Assembly (NCBI RefSeq): GCF_014333525.1
Contig: NZ_JACSCX010000001.1
Location: forward strand, 806,001-870,000
Origin: Hymenobacter puniceus
Lineage (GTDB): Bacteria > Bacteroidota > Bacteroidia > Cytophagales > Hymenobacteraceae
DNA length: 64,000 nt
Direction of reading: 5' to 3'
The notes under the pieces are model-generated. The model saw only the letters and a program-made list of their open reading frames with translations, did no database searches and was not told the DNA's origin. Position 1 is the stretch's first letter; each line of letters opens with the position of its first letter. The position numbers and the translations under genes are program-made. This document shows positions 24,670 through 34,120 of the stretch, piece after piece.

Positions 24670-25227
24670 TTATGCGGCGGTGGAAGGTGGCTCTACAACC
24701 GCTAAGCGACGTGCCCACCACATCCAGAGCAGGAAAATGCAGCCGTACACCACAAATGTGAACGTGTAGTGGTGGTTGAAGTCTACAGACTTATGGGCAT
24801 AGAGGTGATTTAGGGCTAAAGCACTTACCCGCAGCACATTCAGTGCGTAAATCAGCAGAATGCCCGTTGGAATAAACCACAGCTTGCGTACGACTGGCCC
24901 CGGATAGGCCAGCACAAACCCGGTGAACAGGGCATATAACACCAAGCCATTGCAGGGATTACCGACGAACACAGCGGGTTTCTGTTCTATAAGCAGCAAC
25001 TGCGGGTTACTAGCACTGAGGCTGGCTGGAAAACCTAACGCCTGCAGCAACCAAGTGGAGGCTTGAGCAATATCTCTGGATAAAGCCGGATCCAGCTGGT
25101 TTTCGGCCTGGAGCCACTGCTCATAACCGAAAAACCAAACCAGATACATAGCCACTGCCAGCAGCAGAAACCGCCGCAAAGAGTGGACCGACGTTGTGGT
25201 AGCGGAAGAAGTTGAGACTGTATCCAT
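24670..25227 (-). CDS. Exosortase-family membrane protease/transpeptidase
   Basis: 185 residues, short like Bacteroidota exosortases. Several membrane helices carry the conserved catalytic triad of the exosortase/archaeosortase superfamily: C92 in NPCNGLVLYALF, R133 in LNVLRVSALALNH and H153 in DFNHHYTFTFV. Exosortases cleave a C-terminal sorting tag (PEP-CTERM-like) during export of surface or exopolysaccharide-linked proteins. No tagged substrate is visible in this window. Which subtype it is cannot be settled without a model search; XrtX is my guess. The companion membrane gene follows by four bases, so they are co-expressed. Confidence 0.8.
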   Translation of the reverse strand: MDTVSTSSATTTSVHSLRRFLLLAVAMYLVWFFGYEQWLQAENQLDPALSRDIAQASTWLLQALGFPASLSASNPQLLLIEQKPAVFVGNPCNGLVLYALFTGFVLAYPGPVVRKLWFIPTGILLIYALNVLRVSALALNHLYAHKSVDFNHHYTFTFVVYGCIFLLWMWWARRLAVVEPPSTAA

Positions 25228-25646
25228 GCAGCCAAAATAGCTTTTTATTCAGCCCCTGCCAGCGGCCAGTGTAGCAGAACTGTTGCTTAGGATACGTAGA
25301 GGATTGACGACTGGCTTTAGCGGCGGCGCGTTGTTGCTGAATTTTTCAGCTGTGCGCCTGACACCGGCTACGACTTGGCCGCAGCAGCGTGTTCTTAATT
25401 GATAAGCGCTGCGTTTGTAGCAGGATGCATAAAAGCGAGATAAGTAGTAAATATCTTGCTGCTAATCACCTATGTGTAGGGCAACAGAAAAAAGCGGATA
25501 AAGCGCCCTTCATTCCTATAGCCGGCTACGCCTTGTCTGCTTCACCAGCGCGTAGCTTTGCTTGAGTAAGCAGTTAAATCCGGAATCCAATTTGACAGGA
25601 TGCTACCCAGTTTCTTTACCTTTAACCTCACTCCTACCCTCCGCGT
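25228..25646. other. Intergenic region with promoter of the MoxR gene
   Basis: No gene was recognised in these 419 bp between divergent genes. A TTG-17 nt-TAGCTTTG promoter-like pair occupies 25533-25560. Confidence 0.5.
25533..25560 (+). promoter_or_regulatory. Promoter-like pair TTG / TAGCTTTG before the MoxR gene
   Basis: TTG 25533-25535 and TAGCTTTG 25553-25560, spacing 17 nt, 86 nt before ATG 25647. Confidence 0.55.
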
Positions 25647-26639
<993 letters not shown>

Positions 26640-26653
26640 CGTTGCCACTTGCC

Positions 26654-26905
26654 TCAGATGCGGGAAACCGCGTGCCGGTGGGTGGCGGGTGCGGGCGGCA
26701 CAGTAGCCGGCACTGCCACCGCGGCCGGAGGCGCTGCCCCCGCTGCACTTGCGGCAGGCACTCCACCGGTAATACGGGCAATCAGTAGCAGACAAAACAA
26801 GGCCCCACCCACAACCCAAGTCCAGTTGTCGTGTTGAGGAGCGGCAATTGCAGGCAGATCTTGGGTAGCAGAGGGTTCGGAAACAGAGTAGACCAGCGTA
26901 TCCAT
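26654..26905 (-). CDS. Small predicted single-pass membrane protein
   Basis: 83 residues: MDTLVYSVSEPSATQDLP, a central hydrophobic helix (WTWVVGGALFCLLLIARI) and an Ala/Pro-rich tail. No family is recognised. The composition of the tail is low-complexity, but the Asn/Asp-containing N-terminus and a clean helix suggest a real gene. It is convergent with the MoxR gene, which ends 14 bp away. Confidence 0.4.
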   Translation of the reverse strand: MDTLVYSVSEPSATQDLPAIAAPQHDNWTWVVGGALFCLLLIARITGGVPAASAAGAAPPAAVAVPATVPPAPATHRHAVSRI

Positions 26906-27094
26906 AAAACCGAATGAGAGTGAAACAGCTGAAGCAGCTTCAGCTTTCGCGTAGCAAACAAGTGGCCGTCACCGCGAATAGGTGCATCCAGTAGGTCAGT
27001 AATCTGCCAGACAGTTTTCCAACCATAAAGGCTGCCGGGGGACTAACTTTTTTTGCAGCTACTCAGCTCCTGATAAGGCCATGTTGTGAGGCGC

Positions 27095-27868
27095 TTAGAA
27101 ACTGGGCTGGCCGGTGGTCCGGGCGCGGCGGGGGCTCACTAGGTGCCGTGCCCACTGCCCTACCGCCAGCAAATGCCGCCGGATGCTTCTTCCCTTTTCG
27201 GCCCGGCGGTGCGTAGGCTGGCGAAATTCAGCCCGAAAAGCGCGTGGGCCATCTGCCTTCGCCATTTCAGCGGCCGCAGGCGCCTGCATTGTCGCCGAAC
27301 CAGCCGTTTCTTCCACAGGCACCGATGCAGCACTAATACAGAGCACGGGATGCTGATAGGCGGGAGCACTGCTGTCAGCACCGGCCGCACGTAAAGCTGT
27401 GTGGCTGAGCCCTGAGACCAGAACCGGTAGCAGAAGAGCTACTGGCTCGACTGGAGCCGGAGGGTGCTTTGCGAAGGGGCGTGTCGCTGCCGAAACCGGC
27501 CGACCTTCCCTGTTGCGGACAGCAGCGTCTGCTGCAGAACCAGGCAGCACCGAAGCGGCCAAGGGGGCAGCCTCCATCGCGCGAGTGGGAGGCGCAGCCT
27601 GCACTGCTGGTACAGCGTGCGCCACAACAGGTTTGGCAGCTGGTATCGTGGAGGTGGGCTTTGGCACAAACCATCCCACGGCTACGCCCGCCAGCGCTAT
27701 GGCGGGCAGCAGAAACTTTAAAGGAAGCAGAGGCTGAGCGGCGCCAGGCAGCGCCGCAATCCGGCCTTCCATCCCCTTCCAGACATGGTGGCCCGGCGGC
27801 AGTTCAAACTCGCTGAACGCTTCGCGCAGGTGCTCGTCCAGCAGTTCTTCTTCGGGGTCGTAGCTCAT
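27095..27868 (-). CDS. Putative anti-sigma factor, single-pass membrane protein
   Basis: 257 residues. N-terminal acidic helix (MSYDPEEELLDEHLREAFSE) and conserved FELPPGHHVWKGMEGRI typical of the cytosolic head of Bacteroidota anti-sigma-type proteins, then one helix at about 49-67 (FLLPAIALAGVAVGWFV) and a long Ala/Pro-rich external part. It starts overlapping by four bases the stop of the ECF sigma gene. The location after an ECF sigma factor supports a regulator role; the extracytosolic part has no recognised domain, so the signal is unknown. Confidence 0.7.
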   Translation of the reverse strand: MSYDPEEELLDEHLREAFSEFELPPGHHVWKGMEGRIAALPGAAQPLLPLKFLLPAIALAGVAVGWFVPKPTSTIPAAKPVVAHAVPAVQAAPPTRAMEAAPLAASVLPGSAADAAVRNREGRPVSAATRPFAKHPPAPVEPVALLLPVLVSGLSHTALRAAGADSSAPAYQHPVLCISAASVPVEETAGSATMQAPAAAEMAKADGPRAFRAEFRQPTHRRAEKGRSIRRHLLAVGQWARHLVSPRRARTTGQPSF

Positions 27869-28419
27869 AGTCGGAGAAAGATGTTCTGTTGCTGATAGAG
27901 ATGTTGCAGTTGTTTGCGGGCCTTACTAAGCTGGGCTTTGGAGGTGCTTTCCTGAATTCCCAGCAGCTCACTGATTTCATTGTGCGAGTACCCATCCACG
28001 GCGTAAAGCAGCAGAATCATTTTACAGCCGTCGGGCAGCTGCTCAATCAGGGCCAGCACTTCGGCCACGTTCAGGCGGTCGAGGGCGGCGGCGGCAACGG
28101 CAGGCTCCGGCAGCTCCACCGGTTCGGCCTGGCACCGGCGGCGCAGCTTGCCGCTTTGCCAGTGGTTGATGGCCGTCGTGACGACGATGCGCCGAATCCA
28201 GCCTTCCAGCGAACCTTCCGCCCGAAAATCGCCTAAGTGCGTGAACACCTTCACGAAGGCATCCTGCAGGATATCCTCGGCTTCGGCTAGGCAGGTAGCA
28301 TACCGGCGCGCCACACCCAGCATCCGCGCGGCGTAGCGGGCGTAGAGGGTCCGCTGCGCTGCCGGTTCGCGGCGTTGGCAACGGGCCAGCAAGGCGTCGA
28401 GGTCAGGTGAGGCCAGCAT
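27865..28419 (-). CDS. ECF-type RNA polymerase sigma factor
   Basis: 184 residues from ATG 28419. Region 2: QRTLYARYAARMLGVARRY then EAEDILQDAFVKVFTHLGDF; SLEGWIRRIVVTTAINHW; region 4: LPDGCKMILLLYAVDGYSHNEISELLGIQESTSKAQLSKARKQL, a helix-turn-helix for -35 recognition. ECF factors direct RNA polymerase to stress or envelope genes and are kept inactive by a membrane anti-sigma; the downstream gene overlapping by four bases fits that role. No target promoters can be named. Confidence 0.95.
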   Translation of the reverse strand: MLASPDLDALLARCQRREPAAQRTLYARYAARMLGVARRYATCLAEAEDILQDAFVKVFTHLGDFRAEGSLEGWIRRIVVTTAINHWQSGKLRRRCQAEPVELPEPAVAAAALDRLNVAEVLALIEQLPDGCKMILLLYAVDGYSHNEISELLGIQESTSKAQLSKARKQLQHLYQQQNIFLRL

Positions 28420-28665
28420 ACTGAATGAAAGGCGCCCGGGCAGCAGGGCCACTACAGGGGCAGACAGGCAAGACAAAAGAAAGGCTGCCGGGCAGGCACC
28501 AATTACTTGCCCGGCAGTTGCAGTGTCAAGTTAACTATCAGTCAGTCAAATCTATCATGCCTCAATCAACCACCCTACTTGCCGCAGCACCTTGGGCAGT
28601 AAGCGGCCTAAGGTGCTGGAACAGGCTCCTGCCTGCCATGCGTAAACAGGTGCGGGCAGACGTAG

Positions 28666-28673
28666 TAGCTTTG
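28666..28673 (+). promoter_or_regulatory. -7 promoter element TAGCTTTG before the methyltransferase gene
   Basis: Exact TAnnTTTG match only 10 bp before ATG 28684, implying a very short or absent leader. Confidence 0.5.
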
Positions 28674-28683
28674 CAGCTCACCC

Positions 28684-29520
28684 ATGCTGCTGCTTGTGTC
28701 CCGTCTTTCCAAAACCCTGCGCGGCCTGGCCAGCCTGGCGCGCAACCCCTGGCTGCTCAACCACGTGCTGGCCGCCGATACCGCCGACTGGCAGCAGCGC
28801 GCCCAGGCACATGGGCAGCGGGGCGTTACGTTCCAGGGGTTGCCGGCCGTGCCGCTCACGCATTTCCTCTCTCCCACCACCCCGCATACCGTGCGGCCAT
28901 TCGCGTTTCGGGAAGGCGGCTCCCTGCCCACCGACCTGCTGCTGCTGCGCGCCCTGGCCGGCCAGGTGCCGCAGTGCCGCTACTTCGAGATTGGGACGTG
29001 GCGCGGCGAAAGTGCCGCCAACGTAGCCGACGTTGCGGCTTCAGTGCATACGCTCAACCTGTCGGCGTCAGAGATGCGCGAGTTGGGGCTGAGTGAGCGG
29101 TATATCGAGCTGCACGGCTTTTTTTCGCGGCCTCTGCCCAACGTGCAGCACCTGCACGGCAACTCTGCCACCTTCGATCTGGCTGGTTTAAAGCAGCAGT
29201 TTGATGTGGTGTTTATTGACGGTGACCACCGCTACGAAGCCGTGCGCACCGACACGCGCCGCGTATTCGAGCATCTGGTGGGGCCTGCCACCGTGGTGGT
29301 GTGGCATGATGCCAGCCGCCAGCCGGGCGAGCCGCGCTGGGAAGTGCTGGCTGGCATCCTCGACGGCCTGCCCGCCACTGCCACCGGCCAGCTGGTACAG
29401 GTGGAAAACACGCTCTGCGCTTTGTACGCGCCGCAACCACTGCCCACCCACACCCCCGACCCACTGCGCGACCCAGACCAGTGGTTTGAAGTGACGCTAC
29501 AGCCTGTGGCAGGCCACTAA
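28684..29520 (+). CDS. Class I SAM-dependent methyltransferase (surface polysaccharide group)
   Basis: 278 residues. SAM-binding motif I YFEIGTWRGESAANVA (~100-115) and motif II/post I FDVVFIDGDHRYEAV (~174-188) identify a class I methyltransferase of the Methyltransf_24 type found in glycan or lipid modification. Its N-terminus is hydrophobic and basic (LLLVSRLSKTLRGLASLARN). The stop overlaps that of the convergent flippase gene by three bases. The substrate is unknown; the neighbouring flippase and glycosyltransferase suggest glycan decoration. Confidence 0.85.
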   Translation: MLLLVSRLSKTLRGLASLARNPWLLNHVLAADTADWQQRAQAHGQRGVTFQGLPAVPLTHFLSPTTPHTVRPFAFREGGSLPTDLLLLRALAGQVPQCRYFEIGTWRGESAANVADVAASVHTLNLSASEMRELGLSERYIELHGFFSRPLPNVQHLHGNSATFDLAGLKQQFDVVFIDGDHRYEAVRTDTRRVFEHLVGPATVVVWHDASRQPGEPRWEVLAGILDGLPATATGQLVQVENTLCALYAPQPLPTHTPDPLRDPDQWFEVTLQPVAGH

Positions 29521-30776
29521 CGAGGGCGCAGCAGCTCGCGCAAATAGGCTACATCGGCAGGGCCAGGCAGCCACTCCGCCCAGCCGGCCCCAGTCGCTTG
29601 CCTGAACCGTACCAGTAGGTAAGTAGTAGAGGCCACGTATGACAGCGACGTAGCCATAGCCGCCCCGGCAATGCCCAGCCGCGGAATCAGCAGCCAGCAG
29701 GCCGGCACCGTCACGGCCAACCCCACTACCGTAGCCCAGTTGTTGACGCTGTAGCGCCCCAGGCCGGCGAAGTAGCTGCTGCACGCCACGTTCAGGGCCA
29801 CTGCCACCACGCCCGGCACCAGCCAGCCGATAACCGACCGCGCCGCGCCAAACTCCGGCCCGAACACGCCTGCCAGCAGCGCCGACGGCAGCAGCGCCAG
29901 CACCACCACGGCGGCAGCCGTGGCCAGCACCGCAAGCCGCGCCACCCGCAGCGCCGGCGCCAGTTGCGCCTGCTTGTCGTCGGCGTGCACTAAGTCTACA
30001 TACTGGATGAGGGCGGCGCTGCGCGGAATCAGCCAGATGGCTTCGGCTAGCGCCACGCCCACGCTCAGCACGCCCACGGCCCGGGCATCAGCAAAATGAG
30101 CCACGAAATAGTAGCTGAGGCGGTAGTTGGCAAAGGCCAGGATGTTGGATAGATGCGCCCCGCGGCTGTGGCGGCTAAGTTCCTGCGTGGTGTCGCGCAG
30201 GCCCTGGCCTCCCTCCCACCGGTCAGGTAGCCGGCGCAGCAGCCCGAAGCTGGCCAGTAGCGGCAGCGTGTAGGCGGCATAAGCGGCGTAGTAGTAAGCG
30301 GGCACCGCGCGCCAGCCCAGACCGGCAAACGCCAGCAGCAGCAAGCCGGCCAGCAGTGCTACCTGCGCAATATTGAGGACATTGTAGGCCGTTTCCTGTT
30401 TCCGCCCCAGCAGCAGCGAGATATTAATGGACAGAAACGCCTGTAGCAGCGCCAGCCCCCACAGATGCCCCAGGTAGCTCAGCGGCCCCGGGCGCAGCAA
30501 GCCGGCCAGCACCGTGCCCGCCGTGCACACCACCACGGCCCAGCCGTAGGCCGGCACCAGCAGATGCCACACATTGCGGCGCGGCACCAGAAAGATCAAT
30601 GACGAGCCACCCAGCAGCCCGATGAACAGCAGCAGCGCCGCACAATCCGTTACGAACAAGCTCACGCTGCCTCGGCCAGCCGCTCCCAGGTAGCGCGCCG
30701 TCAGCCATACCACTGCAAAGCTCAGCAGCGCCGACGACAGACGGGTGGCAAACGTGTGGAAGATGCGGCGGATCAA
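29517..30776 (-). CDS. Wzx-type oligosaccharide flippase (polysaccharide biosynthesis protein)
   Basis: 419 residues from TTG 30776 (MIRRIFHTFATRLSSALLS). About 12 hydrophobic helices across the whole length, with the N-terminal RRIFHTFATRLSSALLSFAVVWLTARYLGAAGRGS pattern of the MOP/PST flippases that move lipid-linked oligosaccharides across the inner membrane. The upstream sequence is a tandem heptamer and a -7 element, which supports this start instead of longer ones. The glycosyltransferase at 31052 lies upstream on the same strand. Confidence 0.85.
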   Translation of the reverse strand: MIRRIFHTFATRLSSALLSFAVVWLTARYLGAAGRGSVSLFVTDCAALLLFIGLLGGSSLIFLVPRRNVWHLLVPAYGWAVVVCTAGTVLAGLLRPGPLSYLGHLWGLALLQAFLSINISLLLGRKQETAYNVLNIAQVALLAGLLLLAFAGLGWRAVPAYYYAAYAAYTLPLLASFGLLRRLPDRWEGGQGLRDTTQELSRHSRGAHLSNILAFANYRLSYYFVAHFADARAVGVLSVGVALAEAIWLIPRSAALIQYVDLVHADDKQAQLAPALRVARLAVLATAAAVVVLALLPSALLAGVFGPEFGAARSVIGWLVPGVVAVALNVACSSYFAGLGRYSVNNWATVVGLAVTVPACWLLIPRLGIAGAAMATSLSYVASTTYLLVRFRQATGAGWAEWLPGPADVAYLRELLRPR

Positions 30777-30780
30777 GTTG

Positions 30781-30822
30781 AGGTGACAGGTGACAGGTGA
30801 CAGGTGACAGGTGACAGGTGGC
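30781..30822. repeat. Tandem heptamer repeat in the flippase leader
   Basis: Five copies of AGGTGAC plus a variant (AGGTGGC), 42 bp, lying between the -7 element and the predicted TTG start. Copy number could vary by slippage and alter leader length or expression. Confidence 0.85.
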
Positions 30823-30829
30823 AAAGGTA
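30822..30829 (-). promoter_or_regulatory. -7 promoter element TACCTTTG before the flippase gene
   Basis: Minus-strand TACCTTTG, 45 nt before the TTG start; transcription would begin inside the heptamer repeat. Confidence 0.55.
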
Positions 30830-30942
30830 GCTGTCCTCCTGAGCGAAGCGAATGAGCTTGTTGCGCGCGTGCCAGCGGCAACCTTAAGGCTTTTCGATTA
30901 GCAGTATAACGTGGCTGTAAGCTGGCGACAATACAAGAAACG

Positions 30943-31033
30943 GTCCTACTGAGCTTACCGAAGCCTCTCTTGCTTCGTTGAATCGGCCTTGATTACTACT
31001 GCGTGGGAGATGCTTCGGCAAGCTCAGCAGGAC
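30943..31033. repeat. Dispersed intergenic palindrome, GTCCTACTGAGC type
   Basis: Arms GTCCTACTGAGCTTACCGAA and the inverse ending CAAGCTCAGCAGGAC, with central GAAGCCTCTCTTGC / GGAGATGCTTC pairing. It shares its core with the palindromes at 20560 and 38982. Confidence 0.75.
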
Positions 31034-31051
31034 GATCTTATTATCACCTCA

Positions 31052-32230
31052 TCAGCGTATTACCTCACCATACCAAGCCCCGAACTGCCGGCCGACGGCC
31101 TGCTGGCTGAAGTGCTGCTCGGCGTGGCGGTGCAGGGCGGCGCTATCAAACTGCTGCGGATGGTCAAGGACGCTGGTTAGGGCTTCAGCCAAAGCATTTT
31201 CGTCGGTGGGAGCTACCAGGAAGCCGCGGGTGCCGTCGGGAGGTAGTAGTTCCGGCACGCCCCCAACGTGGGTGGCTACGGCCGGCAAGCCGCTGGCCTG
31301 GGCCTCGATGAGGACGCAAGGCAGATTTTCGTAGTTGCTGAACAGCACGAAGCAGGCGGCACGGCGCATTTCGGCGGCTACGGCTTCCGTTGGGAGCTTG
31401 CCCAGGAACGTTACGGTACCAGCCTGCAGCAAGCCTAGCTCGGCGGCCAGCTGGCGAAGTTGGGCTTCGGCTGGGCCGTAGCCGGCAATGCGTAGCGTCA
31501 GGCCAGGCCGGGTGGCGCGCAGCCGGGCCACCACCCGCAACAGCCCGCTCAGGTTTTTGGCTTGCTCGTTGAAAGCCGCCACGTGCAGCAGCCCCTGCCG
31601 CACCACCGGCACCTCGGCCGGCCGGAACAGCGCCGTATCCACCACATTCGGAATCACCACAGTTCGGGCATTCATAATTCCCAGCTGCGCCAGCGCCCCA
31701 CGCAGATTTTCCGACACCGTATGCAGCCCCGCCGCCGCCCGCACCACCCGTTGCGTGAGGTAGCGCCGCAGCACTCCAATCCGATGCGCGTTTTGCGGCA
31801 GATACAGCGTCCAGTGCTCCGTCACCACGTACGGAATACCGCGCGTCAGCTTCAGCCACCACGCAAACAGGCCCGTGCGCAGCAGCACATGCACGTGCAC
31901 CAGCTGCGGCGGCGCGCCCCAGTATTGCACCAGTTGCCGGTAGCCGCGCCCCAGACACCAGAAGTACAGCACCAGCTTCAGCAGCTTGTCCAACGGGCTC
32001 AGGCCGGTAGGGCGGGCGCGGTAGTAGTAGCGCAGTATGGGTATCGGACTGGTGAGGTTGGCGTCGCACTCAATTAGGCCCTTAAGCGGACCCCGGGCCA
32101 CGGCGGCAAACAGCACCGCTACCCTGGCGTGGGGCGCAATGGCCGCCACGTGCCGGCCCACGAAGTCGCCATCCTGGTCGTCGTAGCGGTTGGGGTACCA
32201 CTTGGGCAGCATCAGTACGCGAGGCTTCAT
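31052..32230 (-). CDS. Glycosyltransferase family 4
   Basis: 392 residues, GT-B fold. The N-terminal domain starts MKPRVLMLPKWYPNRYDDQDG, and the C-terminal domain carries VIPNVVDTALFRP, VAAFNEQAKNLSGLLR, RIAGYGPAEAQLRQL and SNYENLPCVLIEAQASGLPAV with the EX7E catalytic motif, then THVGGVPELL. This is a retaining glycosyltransferase for a nucleotide sugar. It is upstream of the flippase, on the same strand but separated by a palindrome and its own promoter region, so co-transcription is uncertain. The donor sugar is not predictable. Confidence 0.93.
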   Translation of the reverse strand: MKPRVLMLPKWYPNRYDDQDGDFVGRHVAAIAPHARVAVLFAAVARGPLKGLIECDANLTSPIPILRYYYRARPTGLSPLDKLLKLVLYFWCLGRGYRQLVQYWGAPPQLVHVHVLLRTGLFAWWLKLTRGIPYVVTEHWTLYLPQNAHRIGVLRRYLTQRVVRAAAGLHTVSENLRGALAQLGIMNARTVVIPNVVDTALFRPAEVPVVRQGLLHVAAFNEQAKNLSGLLRVVARLRATRPGLTLRIAGYGPAEAQLRQLAAELGLLQAGTVTFLGKLPTEAVAAEMRRAACFVLFSNYENLPCVLIEAQASGLPAVATHVGGVPELLPPDGTRGFLVAPTDENALAEALTSVLDHPQQFDSAALHRHAEQHFSQQAVGRQFGAWYGEVIR

Positions 32231-32304
32231 CGGGGCGCAAGCTACGGGTTTCGGCTATGAATCAGGTGGTGGCGTTGCCTTAGTGAAACAAGCCGTAAAC
32301 AACA

Positions 32305-32337
32305 AAAAAGCCTGCTCCGCGAAGGAGCAGGCTTTTT
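32305..32337 (-). terminator. Terminator after the T9SS beta-helix gene
   Basis: Stem AAAAAAGCCTGCTCC / GGAGCAGGCTTTTT with a short loop, 18 bp after the stop codon. Confidence 0.9.
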
Positions 32338-32354
32338 AGCAAGCAGGAGTATCC

Positions 32355-34004
32355 TTATTTCGACACCACGAAGCGCACCGACTGCGTGCCGGCTTCGGTG
32401 GTAACGGCGGCCACGTATAGGCCGGCATTCAGCGAAGCGGGTAGCTGCACTACCTGGGTACCGGCGGCCAGCTTGGCGGCGTTGGTTACCAGGGCCACCT
32501 GGCGGCCCGTTACGTCCAGCACGCGCACCGTTACGGCGCCGGCTTTCTTTAGCTCAAAAGAGAGCTTGGCCGCGCCTTCCGTGGGGTTGGGCGCCACGCT
32601 CAGGCCCTGCACCTGCTCGGCGGCAGCCTTGTTGCTCAGCGTCTGGCTGGGGCGGTTGTAGCAGGTAATGTTGGGGTTGAAGTTGGTCCAGCCCGCTGCC
32701 CAGTTGGCGGTACCGGCCGGGCCGAAAGCGCCCCGGTACGCTACGTTGTCGAAGGTGAAGCCTGCTGTGGCTGCCAGCTTAGCATCCGTAAAAGCCGCCC
32801 CGCTCACCAGCGGCGAAGCAGCCGGCAGCGTGAAGTTAGGCGAGTAGAACTGCTGGAACTGGAAGTTATCGGCGTTCAGGTTCAGGTCCGAGGCGTTGGT
32901 CAGCGTGGTGTTATTGGCCAGCCAGAAGCCCTGCACATCGAATGTGCCGCCGGTCTGCTGCGTGTAGGGGTTGCCCATGCCAGCCATGACGTTGTTTTTG
33001 AGCACCAGCGCGCCACTCGTGGCATTAGGCTGCGCATTGCCATCAAGCGTCAGGCCCTGGGGCCAGCCTGTCAGCACCGAGTTGAAAATGGAGATGCTGG
33101 TGTTGCGGCGCAGGTGCATAGCTCGCGTGAAGTTGGCCGTCACCCCAATTGGATTAGGCAGAATGGCCGTCACGTTCGAGAACACCGGGGCCGTGCGAGG
33201 CGTGGCGCTAGAGCCGGCTGCATCGTTGTCCGACTCGAAGGCCGTGGAGCCCGATACGTCTGCCGAGTTCGGGTCGCGAAGCACGAGGCCGTACTGCACC
33301 CGTCCCGTGAAGCCGAAATCGGTATCGAAGTCGTCGTCGGTAGCGGCAATGGCTACCAAGTGCTTAGCATTCACGGTGCCGCCAAACCACTCAAACGAGT
33401 CGTCGCCGGAGTAGGCCACCTGCACATAGTCGATGGTGGTGCCCGCGCCCACGCCGCCCAAAGTCAGGCCATTGATTTCGGAGTTGGGCTGAAACGCAAT
33501 ACCCGGAAACTCGATGCGCACGTAGCGCAGCGTGCCGGAGTTGTCGTTGGCATCGGTACCGCCGTATACCGCTTGCACCCCGCCCTCGATGGTAGGCGTG
33601 CCGGCCTGGTTGATGGGGGCCCGGCCGCAGAGAATTACGCCGCCCCAGTCGCCGCGGCTGCGCGAGCCGGCAGGTTCATTGGAGGTAAACACGATAGGCT
33701 GCGCCGCCGTGCCGCTGGCTTCAATCCGGGCGCCCTGCTTGATGATGAGCGTGCCTTTGCTGGCCTTGTCACCTTTGATGATGGTGCCAGGCTGTATCGT
33801 CAGCGTCGCGCCGCTTTCCACATACACGAAGCCGCTGAGCAGGTAGATGTTGTTGCTCGTCCAGGTGGTGTTGCTGGTGATGGAACCCGAAACGGTTACT
33901 GCCGCCGGAGCAGCCGGGCAAGCCGTCTGGGCCAATACGCTCGTAACAGGGGCCGTAGCCGCCACAGTGCACGCCAGCAAGACAGGAAGTAGAAGCTTTT
34001 TCAT
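32355..34004 (-). CDS. Secreted beta-helix-like protein with T9SS type A sorting domain
   Basis: 549 residues from ATG 34004. A signal peptide (MKKLLLPVLLACTVAATAP...LAQ) precedes repeats of beta-strand-type segments (TLTIQPGTIIKGDK, GTLIIKQGARIEASG, GDWGGVILCGRAPIN, YVRIEFPGIAFQP), the pattern of a right-handed beta-helix surface protein. Another Cys-rich C-terminal part is followed by a T9SS type A domain (LSVAPNPTEGAAKLSFEL, LNAGLYVAAVTTEAG). It would be exported via SprA. It lies 117 bp downstream of a TonB-dependent receptor gene on the same strand; a hairpin lies between them. The ligand or substrate is unknown. Confidence 0.88.
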   Translation of the reverse strand: MKKLLLPVLLACTVAATAPVTSVLAQTACPAAPAAVTVSGSITSNTTWTSNNIYLLSGFVYVESGATLTIQPGTIIKGDKASKGTLIIKQGARIEASGTAAQPIVFTSNEPAGSRSRGDWGGVILCGRAPINQAGTPTIEGGVQAVYGGTDANDNSGTLRYVRIEFPGIAFQPNSEINGLTLGGVGAGTTIDYVQVAYSGDDSFEWFGGTVNAKHLVAIAATDDDFDTDFGFTGRVQYGLVLRDPNSADVSGSTAFESDNDAAGSSATPRTAPVFSNVTAILPNPIGVTANFTRAMHLRRNTSISIFNSVLTGWPQGLTLDGNAQPNATSGALVLKNNVMAGMGNPYTQQTGGTFDVQGFWLANNTTLTNASDLNLNADNFQFQQFYSPNFTLPAASPLVSGAAFTDAKLAATAGFTFDNVAYRGAFGPAGTANWAAGWTNFNPNITCYNRPSQTLSNKAAAEQVQGLSVAPNPTEGAAKLSFELKKAGAVTVRVLDVTGRQVALVTNAAKLAAGTQVVQLPASLNAGLYVAAVTTEAGTQSVRFVVSK

Positions 34005-34054
34005 GAGGGTAGGCAGAAATGAATGAGAAGCAGAATTGACGGCACGAAGGTCTG

Positions 34055-34095
34055 AAACCAGAACGCCCACTGGGCTAGAGCGGGCGTTATGGTTT
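34055..34095 (-). terminator. Terminator after the TonB-dependent receptor gene
   Basis: Arms AAACCAGAACGCCC and GGGCGTTATGGTTT pair with one mismatch, 26 bp past the receptor stop and ahead of the beta-helix gene start. Confidence 0.75.
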
Positions 34096-34120
34096 CGTTA
34101 GCATGGTGTTACCTTATTGT

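Noticed and set aside
30781..30822. CRISPR array
   Set aside because: Units are seven bases without spacers; it is a simple tandem repeat.
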